DNA from: Pseudomonadota bacterium
Lineage (GTDB): Bacteria; Pseudomonadota; Gammaproteobacteria; Burkholderiales; Burkholderiaceae_B
Length of the DNA: 64,000 nucleotides
Assembly: GCA_023440825.1 (NCBI GenBank)
Contig: JAEXRL010000003.1
Coordinates: forward strand, 1 to 64,000
Direction of reading: 5' to 3'
Shown here: positions 27,670 through 37,153 of the stretch, in pieces
How the letters are laid out: every line of letters begins with the position of its first letter
How positions within the stretch are numbered: position 1 is the first letter of the stretch
Notes under the pieces: generated by a model
Seen by the model: only the letters and a program-made list of their open reading frames with translations
What the model was told of the DNA's origin: nothing
Database searches by the model: none
Translations under genes and position numbers: made by a program

Positions 27670-30612
27670 ATGGTAAGTAGTGGAGACTTTACCGCCATCA
27701 TGACAAGTGCTGGAATGCGGCTAAGCAACGCAGACACAACGCACTCTAAGGAACCCAGGTTTCTTAGAGTGCTCAGCTTTTACTTCATTCCTTTCGCCAT
27801 AGTGTTATTAACGCTATGGATTCTGCTATTTCAGCCTAATCGCTTCCCTGCCCAGCACGGTCAGCGCCTGGATTATCGTACTGGCTCGGGCATGATGGTA
27901 GAACCCAGTCCAGAGCGTAGCCAGCACTTGCTGCAAACTAGGCCAGCGAGCCGTCTTGAAACGCCCGGCAAAAACTGGCTGCTTTTCCAACTGCCAGCAC
28001 TGCCCCCCAACCCGCAAAACTATGTTATCCGTATCAATGATGCGGCCTTGTCTTCATTGCAATGTCAGCTTGCCCCTGACTGGCACCCGTTACCTGTACA
28101 GCATCCCAGCCAAAACCCCATCGCTCTGCCTTTGCAGGGCTATATAATTGATCTAGGCACCAACCCCCAAGCGAATACAGTCCTGTGCCAGCTAAGCTCA
28201 GAAAACACCGTACTCCATCTCGAACTCTGGCCCGCCGACGATCTACAGCGCTACGCCACTTATCAGGCACGCGGCATTAGCTTATTAGAAGGGGGGGTCT
28301 TAACCCTAGCCCTACTGATTTTGCTGCTGGCCGCCATCACACGTAGTTGGACCTATCTACTTCTTAGCATCTGGCTAGTGGGTAACTTACGCCTTGGGGC
28401 CATGGCAATGACCTGGGATAGTGTCTGGCTGGGCCATAGCTTACCCAGCGAATATCTGGTGCAAATCAGGCGCTGGACTATTGCCTGCTACTTTATTGTT
28501 TGTGCTTCACTTTTTACCCGCCTATTCAGCCCTATTGTGCCCATTACACAATTACGCAAGCTGATCCATCCCATTGCTTATATAGGTGTGCTGCTACTGG
28601 CCTTAGCCCCATTTGTAGCCAGTACCTATTACGGCCCGCTATTAATGGCCAGCACTGCCTTGGCGCTCGGCCTGCTTAGCACGGTATTACTGCAAATATT
28701 GCTACAGGCAGACGGACGCACTCGCCTGTGGCATCTTATTTTGCTCAGCATGGTGCTGTGCGTAATACTATCCGCCCTGTACCTAATTGTTTTCGGCCGT
28801 TCTCCGTTTATCGAAAATTTCAACGGCGTCATTACCCTGATACTCGCCAGCCTTATGGCTGCACTAGTAGTGGCTGAACACCTGCGCGATTCATTAAACG
28901 CACCCTATCCCATCCGCCATCAACCGCAAATCTTAAATGCTTTAGCGCCGGTAGGATTTTTTATCCTTGACCAGCACCACAACTTTATCGCCATGGACGA
29001 TTATGTCCAAAACGTGTTGCACCACCAGTTTGATCCTAGCCAAACGACGCATTGGAATTCCTATTTTTTACCGCTCAACTGGGCGGACGTGCATACCAGC
29101 ACTCACGGGATTAATATCCAGACCAAGGCCGACTTATCAGCCTCCCAGAAAGGGGCTAACAATGTGCCGCAATACTTTTTATTGCGTGCCCTGAACATAG
29201 ACTCACTCATCTACGGCAGCCTGCAAGATATTACCGAAACCCAGCAAACCATTAGTCGTCTTGAGCTTGCCGCAGATAGTGACCCGGTTACCCAGTTGCT
29301 TAACCAGCGCGGCCTAGAGAAAGCCTTAAGCCAGTGCCTAGATCCGAACAAGCCGGGTCAAACTTGCATGCTCGCCTATTTAAATTTGAATCACATCAAA
29401 TACATCAATCCAGGCAGCAGTCAAAGCATTAATGAAATTTTACTCAAAGCCGTCGGCGACCTAGTCGCGGACAGTCTGGGCGACGCCCAAAGCATTGCAC
29501 GTGTCAACAACGATGAGTTTTTAATTCTATTTCCCAGTAACGATAGCGCTCAGGTGCACGCCAAAGCCAGTGAAATTATTGCCAAGCTGAACCAGCAACC
29601 CATTACGGTGGGTAACCGAAGCTTTAATTTGAAGAGCTCCATAGGGCTGGTAGAAGTCTCCGCCACTATGAGTAAGGAAGAGGCCATTTCGGCTGCGCAC
29701 CGAGCAGCGCGCGAAGCACATAAACACATGCAAGACGTGGTGCTGTACGCTCAAAACTCTAACGAACTCAACGAACATGCCGCCGAGCTGCGTTTGTTCC
29801 AAGAGCTTGAGGGCGGCTCTTCCCGTGGACTATTCCTGGAAATGCAGGCCATTATGTCCTTAAAAGCGCCACTAGACTCACTGAACTTTGAAATCCTTTT
29901 ACGTGTGCATGATGCTGAAGGCCAGCTCTTGCCTTCTGGGCGCATTATTAATGCGGCCGAGCAAAGTAACACCATTATTATTATTGATAAATGGGTATTT
30001 GGCTCCACCCTTGAGTGGCTCTCCAAGCACGAGCGTGAACTACGCAATACCCGCCAAATCAATATCAACCTAAGCGGTGTATCCCTGAACAATGACGACT
30101 TTAACGAGTCATTTATTGAACTGCTCAGCCGGCACGAACATCTGCTTAAACGTATTTGTATCGAAATTACAGAAGGTGTGGCGCTGGAGGACAAAGAGCG
30201 CACACGTCAGTTCATGAGTAAGCTACAAAAAATGGGAGTACGTATTGCACTGGATGACTTCGGTGCGGGCTATACCTCATTTCAATATCTGCGAGAGCTG
30301 CCTGCCGATGCGATTAAAATTGATGGCGCCCTAATCTGCGACATGCTTAAAAAAGATACGAATATAGCCATCGTACGCACTATCGTAAAGCTGGCCGATA
30401 ACCTAGGCATGGTAACGATTGCTGAATGGGTAGAGGATGTCGCTACCCTTAAAGCCTTGGCCGATATCGGGGTTGATTACGTCCAGGGCTTTGGTGTTGC
30501 CCGTCCCTGCTCTCCCAAAGACATACTCTCCGCCCAAACCATACTGGATCTTATCCCAGACGCTGAAACACGGGAAATAGTGATGGAGCTACACCACCGA
30601 CAGCTCAGTTAA
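27670..30612 (+). CDS. Membrane-bound GGDEF-EAL protein, degenerate GGDEF, probable c-di-GMP phosphodiesterase
   Basis: 980 residues. One membrane helix near residues 35-55, a periplasmic domain to about 205, then about seven membrane helices (205-405), like 7TM-DISM sensor proteins. A short PAS-like segment (about 425-530) precedes the GGDEF domain, whose active-site motif reads NNDEF (near residue 612), so cyclase activity is unlikely. The EAL domain keeps the catalytic set: EIL in place of EAL near 740, NINLSG, EIT, DDFGAG near 861, KID, the glutamate in AEWVED and QGF. It probably hydrolyses c-di-GMP; the ligand is unknown. Start uncertain: ATGs at 27700 and 27715 are also in frame. Confidence 0.9.
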   Translation: MVSSGDFTAIMTSAGMRLSNADTTHSKEPRFLRVLSFYFIPFAIVLLTLWILLFQPNRFPAQHGQRLDYRTGSGMMVEPSPERSQHLLQTRPASRLETPGKNWLLFQLPALPPNPQNYVIRINDAALSSLQCQLAPDWHPLPVQHPSQNPIALPLQGYIIDLGTNPQANTVLCQLSSENTVLHLELWPADDLQRYATYQARGISLLEGGVLTLALLILLLAAITRSWTYLLLSIWLVGNLRLGAMAMTWDSVWLGHSLPSEYLVQIRRWTIACYFIVCASLFTRLFSPIVPITQLRKLIHPIAYIGVLLLALAPFVASTYYGPLLMASTALALGLLSTVLLQILLQADGRTRLWHLILLSMVLCVILSALYLIVFGRSPFIENFNGVITLILASLMAALVVAEHLRDSLNAPYPIRHQPQILNALAPVGFFILDQHHNFIAMDDYVQNVLHHQFDPSQTTHWNSYFLPLNWADVHTSTHGINIQTKADLSASQKGANNVPQYFLLRALNIDSLIYGSLQDITETQQTISRLELAADSDPVTQLLNQRGLEKALSQCLDPNKPGQTCMLAYLNLNHIKYINPGSSQSINEILLKAVGDLVADSLGDAQSIARVNNDEFLILFPSNDSAQVHAKASEIIAKLNQQPITVGNRSFNLKSSIGLVEVSATMSKEEAISAAHRAAREAHKHMQDVVLYAQNSNELNEHAAELRLFQELEGGSSRGLFLEMQAIMSLKAPLDSLNFEILLRVHDAEGQLLPSGRIINAAEQSNTIIIIDKWVFGSTLEWLSKHERELRNTRQININLSGVSLNNDDFNESFIELLSRHEHLLKRICIEITEGVALEDKERTRQFMSKLQKMGVRIALDDFGAGYTSFQYLRELPADAIKIDGALICDMLKKDTNIAIVRTIVKLADNLGMVTIAEWVEDVATLKALADIGVDYVQGFGVARPCSPKDILSAQTILDLIPDAETREIVMELHHRQLS

Positions 30613-30655
30613 GCCCAGACTCAGGCCGTGCCTCACTAGCAATACCTAGCAAACA

Positions 30656-30686
30656 TAAAAAAAGGGCCCGTTAATAAACGGGCCCT
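30656..30686 (-). terminator. Rho-independent terminator downstream of ccsA
   Basis: Perfect 10-bp arms AGGGCCCGTT (30663-30672) and AACGGGCCCT (30677-30686) with a four-base loop. An A run on the plus strand (30656-30663) gives U's for minus-strand transcripts. It also sits 3' of the convergent GGDEF-EAL gene. Confidence 0.9.
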
Positions 30687-30717
30687 ACTGCACTTTACAT
30701 CTGTTGCCAGGCTCGTG

Positions 30718-32076
30718 TTAGAGCTCGCCGTAGGAGTGTAAACCTGACAGGAACATATTCACGCCTAGAAAAGCAAAGCTGGTTATCAGTATGCCTACTA
30801 GAGCCCAATACGCTGCCATCGTACCGCGCAAGCCTTTTAACAAGCGCATGTGTAGCCATGCTGCATAGTTCAGCCAAACAATTAAGGCCCAGGTTTCTTT
30901 AGGATCCCATTGCCAATACGTACCCCAGGCATCGGCTGCCCACAGAGCACCTAAAATAGTTGCTACGGTGAAAAACGCAAAGCCTACGGCAATTGCTCGG
31001 TACATGATGTCGTCAAGGACTTCCAAGTCAGGCAATTTACGACCAATAGGGCCTCGGAAACCAAGAATAATGCCTACCACCACACAACTGATCCCGAAAT
31101 AGAGCATCCAAGTCGTAGACACCTGACCCGAACCAAATAACATAGGCTCGGCACAGAGTATGGCTCCCAACACAAACAATGGGGCCAGCTTCGCCCACGA
31201 GCGAGTTTCGCTATTTTCTTTAACCAAATAGGCAAAACCAACCATGGCCGCTAAGGCAAATGTACCGTAACCAATAAAATTAGCCGGCACATGCAGCTTC
31301 ATCCACCAGCTTTTTAAGGCCGGAACCAAGGGCTGAATCTGGTGGGCGTCACGGGTAAATGAATACCACAATAAAAAGACCACCAAGGTACTAATAACGA
31401 GCAACACGAAACCACCCAGAGCACGAGTGTTATAGCGGCGTTCGTAGTACAAGTAAAATAAGGCCGTAATGAGCGCGAGCAGCACAAATACTTCGTATAA
31501 ATTACTCACTGGTATATGGCCAATATCAGGCCCCAGCAAGTGCCCTTCACGCCAGCGCACCAACAAGCCTATGGTGCCTGCATAGACAGCAGCCCAGGTC
31601 AGCCCAGAACCCATCCAAGCTGCCGTATTACTGGCAAAGCCTATCCAGTACATGAGCGTGCCCAGGATAAACAGCGCACACATCCACAAAATAGCGGACT
31701 GTGAAGACAATAGGTATTTAAGTAAAAAGACTGAATCAGCGCGTTCAATATCGCCATTGATCAGCCCATCGCCCGTGCTATAGAGCCACACGGCCAATAA
31801 AGCCGCTAGACCGGCTCCCACCATCAGGGTACGTAAGGGACGCCATAACCAACCCAGCCAGGCGATAGCTGGAACCGTGCCACACAGAATGGCTTTTTCG
31901 TACACATCCATGCTGTCGCTGTAGGCATATAAGGCATATGCGGCACCAGCAGCCAGTAGCAGAAAAAACACAAGGTCGGTCCAGTCGGGTCGCCCACGTA
32001 CACCGCGGGCATCGCCACTGGAAGCGAAAGACTGATGCCATTGGGCGGCAGCAGAAGAACTCAGACTAACGGCCAT
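30718..32076 (-). CDS. ccsA: Cytochrome c biogenesis protein CcsA/ResC (heme handling)
   Basis: Membrane protein of the system II (Ccs) cytochrome c maturation machinery; with ResB it moves heme across the inner membrane and attaches it to apocytochromes. 452 residues from the ATG at 32076, which has AAGGGG upstream; the frame is open to 32148, but that would overlap resB. The tryptophan-rich heme-binding signature is visible as WGTYWQWDPKETWALIVW near residue 375, with conserved histidines in LHVPANF and WLHMRL. It starts 13 bases after the resB stop. Confidence 0.94.
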   Translation of the reverse strand: MAVSLSSSAAAQWHQSFASSGDARGVRGRPDWTDLVFFLLLAAGAAYALYAYSDSMDVYEKAILCGTVPAIAWLGWLWRPLRTLMVGAGLAALLAVWLYSTGDGLINGDIERADSVFLLKYLLSSQSAILWMCALFILGTLMYWIGFASNTAAWMGSGLTWAAVYAGTIGLLVRWREGHLLGPDIGHIPVSNLYEVFVLLALITALFYLYYERRYNTRALGGFVLLVISTLVVFLLWYSFTRDAHQIQPLVPALKSWWMKLHVPANFIGYGTFALAAMVGFAYLVKENSETRSWAKLAPLFVLGAILCAEPMLFGSGQVSTTWMLYFGISCVVVGIILGFRGPIGRKLPDLEVLDDIMYRAIAVGFAFFTVATILGALWAADAWGTYWQWDPKETWALIVWLNYAAWLHMRLLKGLRGTMAAYWALVGILITSFAFLGVNMFLSGLHSYGEL

Positions 32077-32089
32077 ACTCAGCCCCTTA

Positions 32090-34111
32090 TCAAGCAGACA
32101 GATGTTTGAAGGCTGCCTGAAAGCGATCAAACTCCATATTGAAATCAAGATTTCTGCGCTGTGAAGTCATGGCAGCCATCAGGCTACTGCCCTGCTCTTG
32201 CGGCCGTATCCATATCCACACACGACGATCACGTACGTAAAACATGGAAAACACGCCTATTATCAAGAATAAACAACCCAGGTACACAATCCACATGCCA
32301 GGACTGCGAGCCACTTGGAAAACACTGGCCTGCACGTGCTCGAAATTATCAAGCGCCAACATGACGGGCGCTGGATAACTGGGCAAATTGGCAAATGCCA
32401 ATACCGCCGATTGCATCCAGCGATTATCGAAGCTGTCTTCCTGATCGTAATTTGCTGGCGGCAAGCCCTGCTGGGCGCGATACAAATCACGTAGTTCAAT
32501 CAGTGTATATTGAATCATAGGCACAGCAAAAGCTAAAATACGCTCTCGCTCGGCCTCGGGTACATGAGCAATAATGCCGTCAAAGCCGTTTTTAGTAAAG
32601 GCCCGGAGCGCATTCGTTGCCGCGACTGTCAACAGCTCTTTTTGCTCGTCAGTGATGCTATTGTTCTGGGCAAATACAGACGCCGCCTGTTTCACCCACT
32701 CAGCATTTTCAGTCGCAGCACGCAACTCCATAAATTCCTGCATGGAGCCGTTTTGGTCAGCAGGGATGCGCACATAACGGAACTCGGAATTGGCATTCGG
32801 ACGTATACCGGCCAAAAACACCGAGGTTGAATCCAATTGAACCGGCAGCATGTAATGCACAAACTCACTCGCCTGCCCTTGCTCGTCCACCAAGCGATAA
32901 ATAATACTGGGTCCGACGTTTTTCAAGTTCTCGTTGGGCTTATTCGCCGCACTACCTGTTACCGCGGCGACGTGTTCAATCATGGCTTTAGGTTGTGGAT
33001 TGCCTTCGCTCAAATCTTCAACGTTGATAATACGTAACTCAGTGGGTGTGAAGGCCAGTTGGCGATCCGTGGCTGCTTGTAAACGTGTGCTTTCCCCAAC
33101 GACTGCCTCAACATTAAAAGCCGGGGCGGTTCCGCTCAGGGGGTATGCCTTCAGTTTGACCTTGCTACCGCCATCATCAAAGCCAGACTGATAGACTGTC
33201 ACACCCTTATACCGTAGCGGCTCATTGACCTCGATGGTACGCTCAAAGCTCTCGCCCGTATCCGGATCGGTGACTGCCACTTCGCTTTTAAAACTGCTGG
33301 GCATGCCCGTGGAATAATACTCAACAATAAATTTTTTCAGCTCTAGCTGAAACGGCATGGGCTGAACCAGTACGCCTTCGCCTGAATTCACCACAGCCGT
33401 TGCAGTGCGTGCCCCTTCTGGCACCAGCATATTGGCACGGAAGCTAGGGTTAGCAATAGATAAGCGCCCCTCTGGAGGGACCGCGGAAATAAGCATGTTT
33501 TCAGTGATGGGCTGCTTACCGCCCAACCACACCTGAAAACGTACGGGCAAATCGCTATCCAGTAATCCACCAATACAAATCACCACGATGGCCAGGTGCG
33601 CGAATATATAACCCAGCTTATTCGCGCTGCCTTTTTTAGCAGCCAGCATGACGCTACCATCTTGGTCGTGACGAGGTTTAACCGCATACCCCATAGCCTG
33701 CAACAAGGATTGCGCCTCGGCGGCACTACTGTCAGCGGCTTGAGCACTGCTGATTTCGACACGATGTGGGAAGGCACGCAAACTACCACCTCGCACATGA
33801 TCTTTGAATGAACGCATGTCGCGTATCATTTTTGGTGCATTGCGTATCACACACAGCGATGTAGAGACCACCAAAAACGCCATGATGATCAAAAACCACC
33901 AACTGTTATATACCGACTCTACGGCAAACAGGGAAAACAATTCAACCCAATACGGGCCGAACTGATCAATGTAGGTGTTTGCGGGCTGATTCTGCGCCAG
34001 CACAGTACCTATAACACTGGCAATACACAGGAAACTTAACAGGCTAATCGCAAAGCGCATGGAACCCAAGAGCTCTGAGATATCAGCAAAAAGGCGTGAC
34101 GGCTTATTCAC
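32090..34111 (-). CDS. resB: Cytochrome c biogenesis protein ResB/Ccs1
   Basis: Partner of CcsA in system II cytochrome c maturation. 673 residues with the usual layout: three N-terminal membrane helices (about 15-40, 65-90 and 165-185), a large periplasmic domain, and a last helix near 615-635 (GMWIVYLGCLFLIIGVFSMF) followed by a basic cytoplasmic tail. The opening SELLGSMRFAISLLSFLCIASVIGTVLAQ is characteristic. It lies just upstream of ccsA and downstream of cytochrome c4, separated from the latter by a terminator. Confidence 0.95.
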   Translation of the reverse strand: MNKPSRLFADISELLGSMRFAISLLSFLCIASVIGTVLAQNQPANTYIDQFGPYWVELFSLFAVESVYNSWWFLIIMAFLVVSTSLCVIRNAPKMIRDMRSFKDHVRGGSLRAFPHRVEISSAQAADSSAAEAQSLLQAMGYAVKPRHDQDGSVMLAAKKGSANKLGYIFAHLAIVVICIGGLLDSDLPVRFQVWLGGKQPITENMLISAVPPEGRLSIANPSFRANMLVPEGARTATAVVNSGEGVLVQPMPFQLELKKFIVEYYSTGMPSSFKSEVAVTDPDTGESFERTIEVNEPLRYKGVTVYQSGFDDGGSKVKLKAYPLSGTAPAFNVEAVVGESTRLQAATDRQLAFTPTELRIINVEDLSEGNPQPKAMIEHVAAVTGSAANKPNENLKNVGPSIIYRLVDEQGQASEFVHYMLPVQLDSTSVFLAGIRPNANSEFRYVRIPADQNGSMQEFMELRAATENAEWVKQAASVFAQNNSITDEQKELLTVAATNALRAFTKNGFDGIIAHVPEAERERILAFAVPMIQYTLIELRDLYRAQQGLPPANYDQEDSFDNRWMQSAVLAFANLPSYPAPVMLALDNFEHVQASVFQVARSPGMWIVYLGCLFLIIGVFSMFYVRDRRVWIWIRPQEQGSSLMAAMTSQRRNLDFNMEFDRFQAAFKHLSA

Positions 34112-34252
34112 AAGTCTAGTATTTATTTATAAGGTGGGATGACGATGCACCTGCTTTAGAGGCTGGATCTGCAGAAAAGTTCCCACAAGCACTACACCTT
34201 ATTGCCGCTGACGCCAACGCGCCTAGGCTGAACAGGCAAAACAGCAGTGCAG

Positions 34253-34280
34253 AAAAAAGGGGAAAACCTGTTTCCCCTTT
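34253..34280 (-). terminator. Rho-independent terminator downstream of cytochrome c4
   Basis: Perfect 10-bp arms AAAGGGGAAA (34256-34265) and TTTCCCCTTT (34271-34280), loop of five. U-rich on the minus strand. It begins three bases after the cytochrome gene's stop and may partly insulate resB-ccsA. Confidence 0.85.
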
Positions 34281-34283
34281 GAT

Positions 34284-34982
34284 TTAGCGCAGACCTGCCG
34301 CGTAATCAGAGACAGCGGCGATATCCGCGTCTGACATACGATCAGCAATGTCGAACATCATGGGACCGTTAGCACGATCGCCATTGCGGAACAGCTTTAA
34401 CTGTTCTGAGATGTAACTGGAGTGCTGGCCTGCAATACGGGGGAATTGCCCCGGAATACCCATACCATTCGGTGCGTGGCAACTTGCACAGGCCGCAACA
34501 CCACGATCGGGAATACCGCCGCGCCAGATTTTCTGACCACGCTCCATGGTCTCTTCATTACTCGCTGTGGCTGCTTCTTCCCAGTTCACTTTTTGTTGTG
34601 ACAGATAAAAAGCAACATTACGAATTTCATCTTCACTCATGCCTGATGCAATAGCAGTCATAAGTGTGTTGGCGCCCTCGGGGCCACGGCGCAGGGGCTG
34701 AGACTTTTCATCGCGAGGACGGAAGTCATGCAACTGCTTAACAAGATACTCGTAGGGTTGATGTGCCAATGAGGGGTTAACTGGCAAAGTACTATTACCG
34801 GCGTCACCGTGACAGGTTACACAGGCGAGTACACCTCGGGACATTTCACCTTTAAGATAGAGCTGTTCGCCTTGAGCAGCATCTGGACGTGCCAGACCTT
34901 CTGCCGCAGAGGCGTTAAAAGCCAAAGAACAAGCGGCCACCAGGCTGCTCAGGACAACGATTCGGGAGAACGTACGCTTCAT
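34284..34982 (-). CDS. Di-heme cytochrome c4
   Basis: Periplasmic electron carrier with two cytochrome c domains, 232 residues. A signal peptide spans about residues 1-26 (ending NASAAEG). Two heme-binding CxxCH motifs are seen: CVTCHGDAGN near residue 54 and CASCHAPNGMG near 165, with distal methionines likely in the LMTAIASGMS and GPMMFDIADRMS segments. It probably donates electrons to terminal oxidases. Its neighbours resB-ccsA make the machinery that attaches its hemes. Divergent from engB. Confidence 0.95.
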   Translation of the reverse strand: MKRTFSRIVVLSSLVAACSLAFNASAAEGLARPDAAQGEQLYLKGEMSRGVLACVTCHGDAGNSTLPVNPSLAHQPYEYLVKQLHDFRPRDEKSQPLRRGPEGANTLMTAIASGMSEDEIRNVAFYLSQQKVNWEEAATASNEETMERGQKIWRGGIPDRGVAACASCHAPNGMGIPGQFPRIAGQHSSYISEQLKLFRNGDRANGPMMFDIADRMSDADIAAVSDYAAGLR

Positions 34983-35136
34983 TAAGACCTCGACAATCGC
35001 GATTCAATCGGGGTGCGCATGCGCCCCTTAAGACCCGCCGTAATCCGAAGGGAAAGACTGGGGAACACGACGTTACAGTTTCAAATCCCAAGATTATACA
35101 ATACCCTATGACTCAAATTGGAATTCTCCTGTAACC

Positions 35137-35760
35137 ATGTCAATACTACACCGCGCACGCTTCGTAATTTCAGCCGCTCAACTGGATCAATTGCCCCCTC
35201 CCGGACCGCCTGAGGTCTGCTTTGTGGGCCGCTCAAACGCTGGCAAATCCTCGGCTATCAACGTTTTAGCCAATCAGCGCAGACTGGCTTTCTCCAGTAA
35301 GACTCCTGGCCGTACCCGCCTGATAAATATGTTTGGCATACCGGACCCTTTAACAACAGATGAGTATCTGGGCTATCTGGTCGACTTACCTGGCTATGGT
35401 TATGCTGCGGTAGGACGTCAGGAACGACAGGATTGGGCCGAAGTGCTGGGTGATTACCTAGTCAGCCGCTCTGCCATTGCTGGCGTCGTCCTGTTAGTCG
35501 ATATCCGTCGCGGTCTCACAGACCTGGATATTAATCTGGCACGCTGGATTGCCCCAACCAATAAACCCATACTTGCACTACTGACCAAGGCCGACAAGCT
35601 GCCTTATGGTCAGCGTGTACGTGCCGTCGCTGAAGTGCAACGCCAATTAAAAGCGATGGGCGCTGCTCACACTATTGCCTTCTCTGCTACCGAGCGTATA
35701 GGCTTGGAAGAAGCTACTACGTATATTGAAAACTGGATTTCCCCAAAGGTTGTGCCATGA
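35137..35760 (+). CDS. engB: Ribosome biogenesis GTP-binding protein EngB/YsxC
   Basis: Essential-type GTPase of large-subunit assembly, 207 residues. G motifs: GRSNAGKSSAIN near residue 31 (G1), GRTRLINMF (G2 region), DLPGYGYA near 83 (G3), LTKADKLP near 150 (G4) and FSATERIG near 182 (G5). Its stop overlaps the hemB start by four bases (ATGA), so the two are coupled. Confidence 0.97.
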   Translation: MSILHRARFVISAAQLDQLPPPGPPEVCFVGRSNAGKSSAINVLANQRRLAFSSKTPGRTRLINMFGIPDPLTTDEYLGYLVDLPGYGYAAVGRQERQDWAEVLGDYLVSRSAIAGVVLLVDIRRGLTDLDINLARWIAPTNKPILALLTKADKLPYGQRVRAVAEVQRQLKAMGAAHTIAFSATERIGLEEATTYIENWISPKVVP

Positions 35761-36773
35761 CGCGTTTCTTACCCCCCGTTGATTTTCCTGTCTCTCGCCT
35801 ACGCCGCAATCGGCGTGACGAGTTCTCCCGTCGTCTGGTGCGCGAACACACCCTGAGCACCGACGATCTGATCTACCCCATTTTTATCCGCGAAGGCCAG
35901 AACGTGGTGGAACAGGTCGGCTCCATGCCCGGCGTCATGCGTTACTCGCCCGACCAAGCCCTAAAAGTGGCAGAAGAATGCGTGGCGCTAGGCATTCCCG
36001 TGCTCTCGCTGTTTCCCTCTATTGACCCCACACTGAAAACCCCGGATGGGGCTGAAGCCGCCAACCCTGATGGTTTAATACCGCGCATGGTGGCCGACCT
36101 CAAAAAGCACTTTCCCCACTTAGGCGTACTCACGGACGTTGCCCTGGACCCATACACCAGCCATGGGCAGGACGGTATCATTGATGAACAAGGTCATATT
36201 CTGAATGAAGCAACGGTTCAAGTGCTCATCAAGCAGGCGCTCACACAAGCTCAGTGCGGAGTAGACATTATTGCGCCTAGCGACATGATGGACGGTCGTG
36301 TGGGCTCTATCCGTGCTGCACTGGATGCACAGCAACATATTCATGCTCGCATCATGGCGTATTCTGCCAAATACGCCAGTGCCTTTTACGGCCCGTTCCG
36401 CGATGCGGTCGGTTCGGCAGCCAACTTGGGCACATCCAATAAAAACACTTACCAAATGGACCCTGCCAACCGTGCAGAGGCCTTGCGTGAAGTGGCGGCC
36501 GATATACGAGAAGGCGCTGATATGGTCATGGTCAAGCCAGGCATGCCTTACCTGGATGTTTTGCGTGACATTAAAGACGCCTTTGGTATGCCCACTTACG
36601 CCTACCAAGTCAGTGGCGAGTACGCCATGATCAAAGCAGCCGCGCAAAATGGCTGGCTGGATCACGATAAAGTCATGATGGAATCACTGCTGGCATTCAA
36701 GCGCGCAGGCGGAGACGGTATCCTTACGTACTTTGCACTGGAAGTGGCGCGTCTACTGCGTCAGCAAGCCTAA
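35757..36773 (+). CDS. hemB: Delta-aminolevulinic acid dehydratase (porphobilinogen synthase)
   Basis: Condenses two 5-aminolevulinate molecules to porphobilinogen in heme synthesis. 338 residues. Schiff-base lysines are visible in YSAKYASAFYGPFRDA near residue 205 and MVKPGMPYLD near 260. The site that binds catalytic zinc through cysteines in E. coli here reads DVALDPYTSHGQDG (near 125), with Asp and Ala in place of Cys, which marks the magnesium/potassium type known from Pseudomonas. Coupled to engB; next to cytochrome c genes that need heme. Confidence 0.97.
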   Translation: MTRFLPPVDFPVSRLRRNRRDEFSRRLVREHTLSTDDLIYPIFIREGQNVVEQVGSMPGVMRYSPDQALKVAEECVALGIPVLSLFPSIDPTLKTPDGAEAANPDGLIPRMVADLKKHFPHLGVLTDVALDPYTSHGQDGIIDEQGHILNEATVQVLIKQALTQAQCGVDIIAPSDMMDGRVGSIRAALDAQQHIHARIMAYSAKYASAFYGPFRDAVGSAANLGTSNKNTYQMDPANRAEALREVAADIREGADMVMVKPGMPYLDVLRDIKDAFGMPTYAYQVSGEYAMIKAAAQNGWLDHDKVMMESLLAFKRAGGDGILTYFALEVARLLRQQA

Positions 36774-37153
36774 GCTCCCAGGCTTACGCCCCCTTGCTAT
36801 GGGCTGTAGCAAGGGGACGGCAAGCCCCCTCCTTCGCTCCTGCGGTCTATTCCTGACCCGCACTCTCATACCCATACTGCGCTCAGCATACGCTTAGCGG
36901 TACTGCCTGACAGCCAGCGTTGTGATGCTGGCCTGTTAGCTCTTGCCCCATGCCTGAACTCTGCGCCCACGGCGCTGTTTCGTCTTCACACAAAGCAGGC
37001 CCTGCGCCGCCTGCACTCCTTATCCGTAGTACTACCAATCTATGAGTTTTTCTCATTGCCACGCAATATAACTCGCTTGTGACCTAGTAAACGGCTCCTT
37101 ACACTGACAAAAATAATTGGGGCCCAGAAGACTTAAAAATAGGAAATCAAACC
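36774..37153. other. Intergenic region, 380 bases, one strong hairpin
   Basis: After hemB there is a 10-bp perfect hairpin (CCCCTTGCTA 36790-36799, TAGCAAGGGG 36807-36816). It lacks a T run, so it is at best a weak terminator. The remainder holds no credible gene. The last 60 bases are AT-richer and presumably carry the promoter of the dehydrogenase gene, which has AGGA before its start. Confidence 0.5.

Noticed and set aside
36774..37153. Terminator or small RNA after hemB
   Set aside because: The hairpin at 36790-36816 is strong but has no T tract on either strand; I left it as part of an intergenic note.
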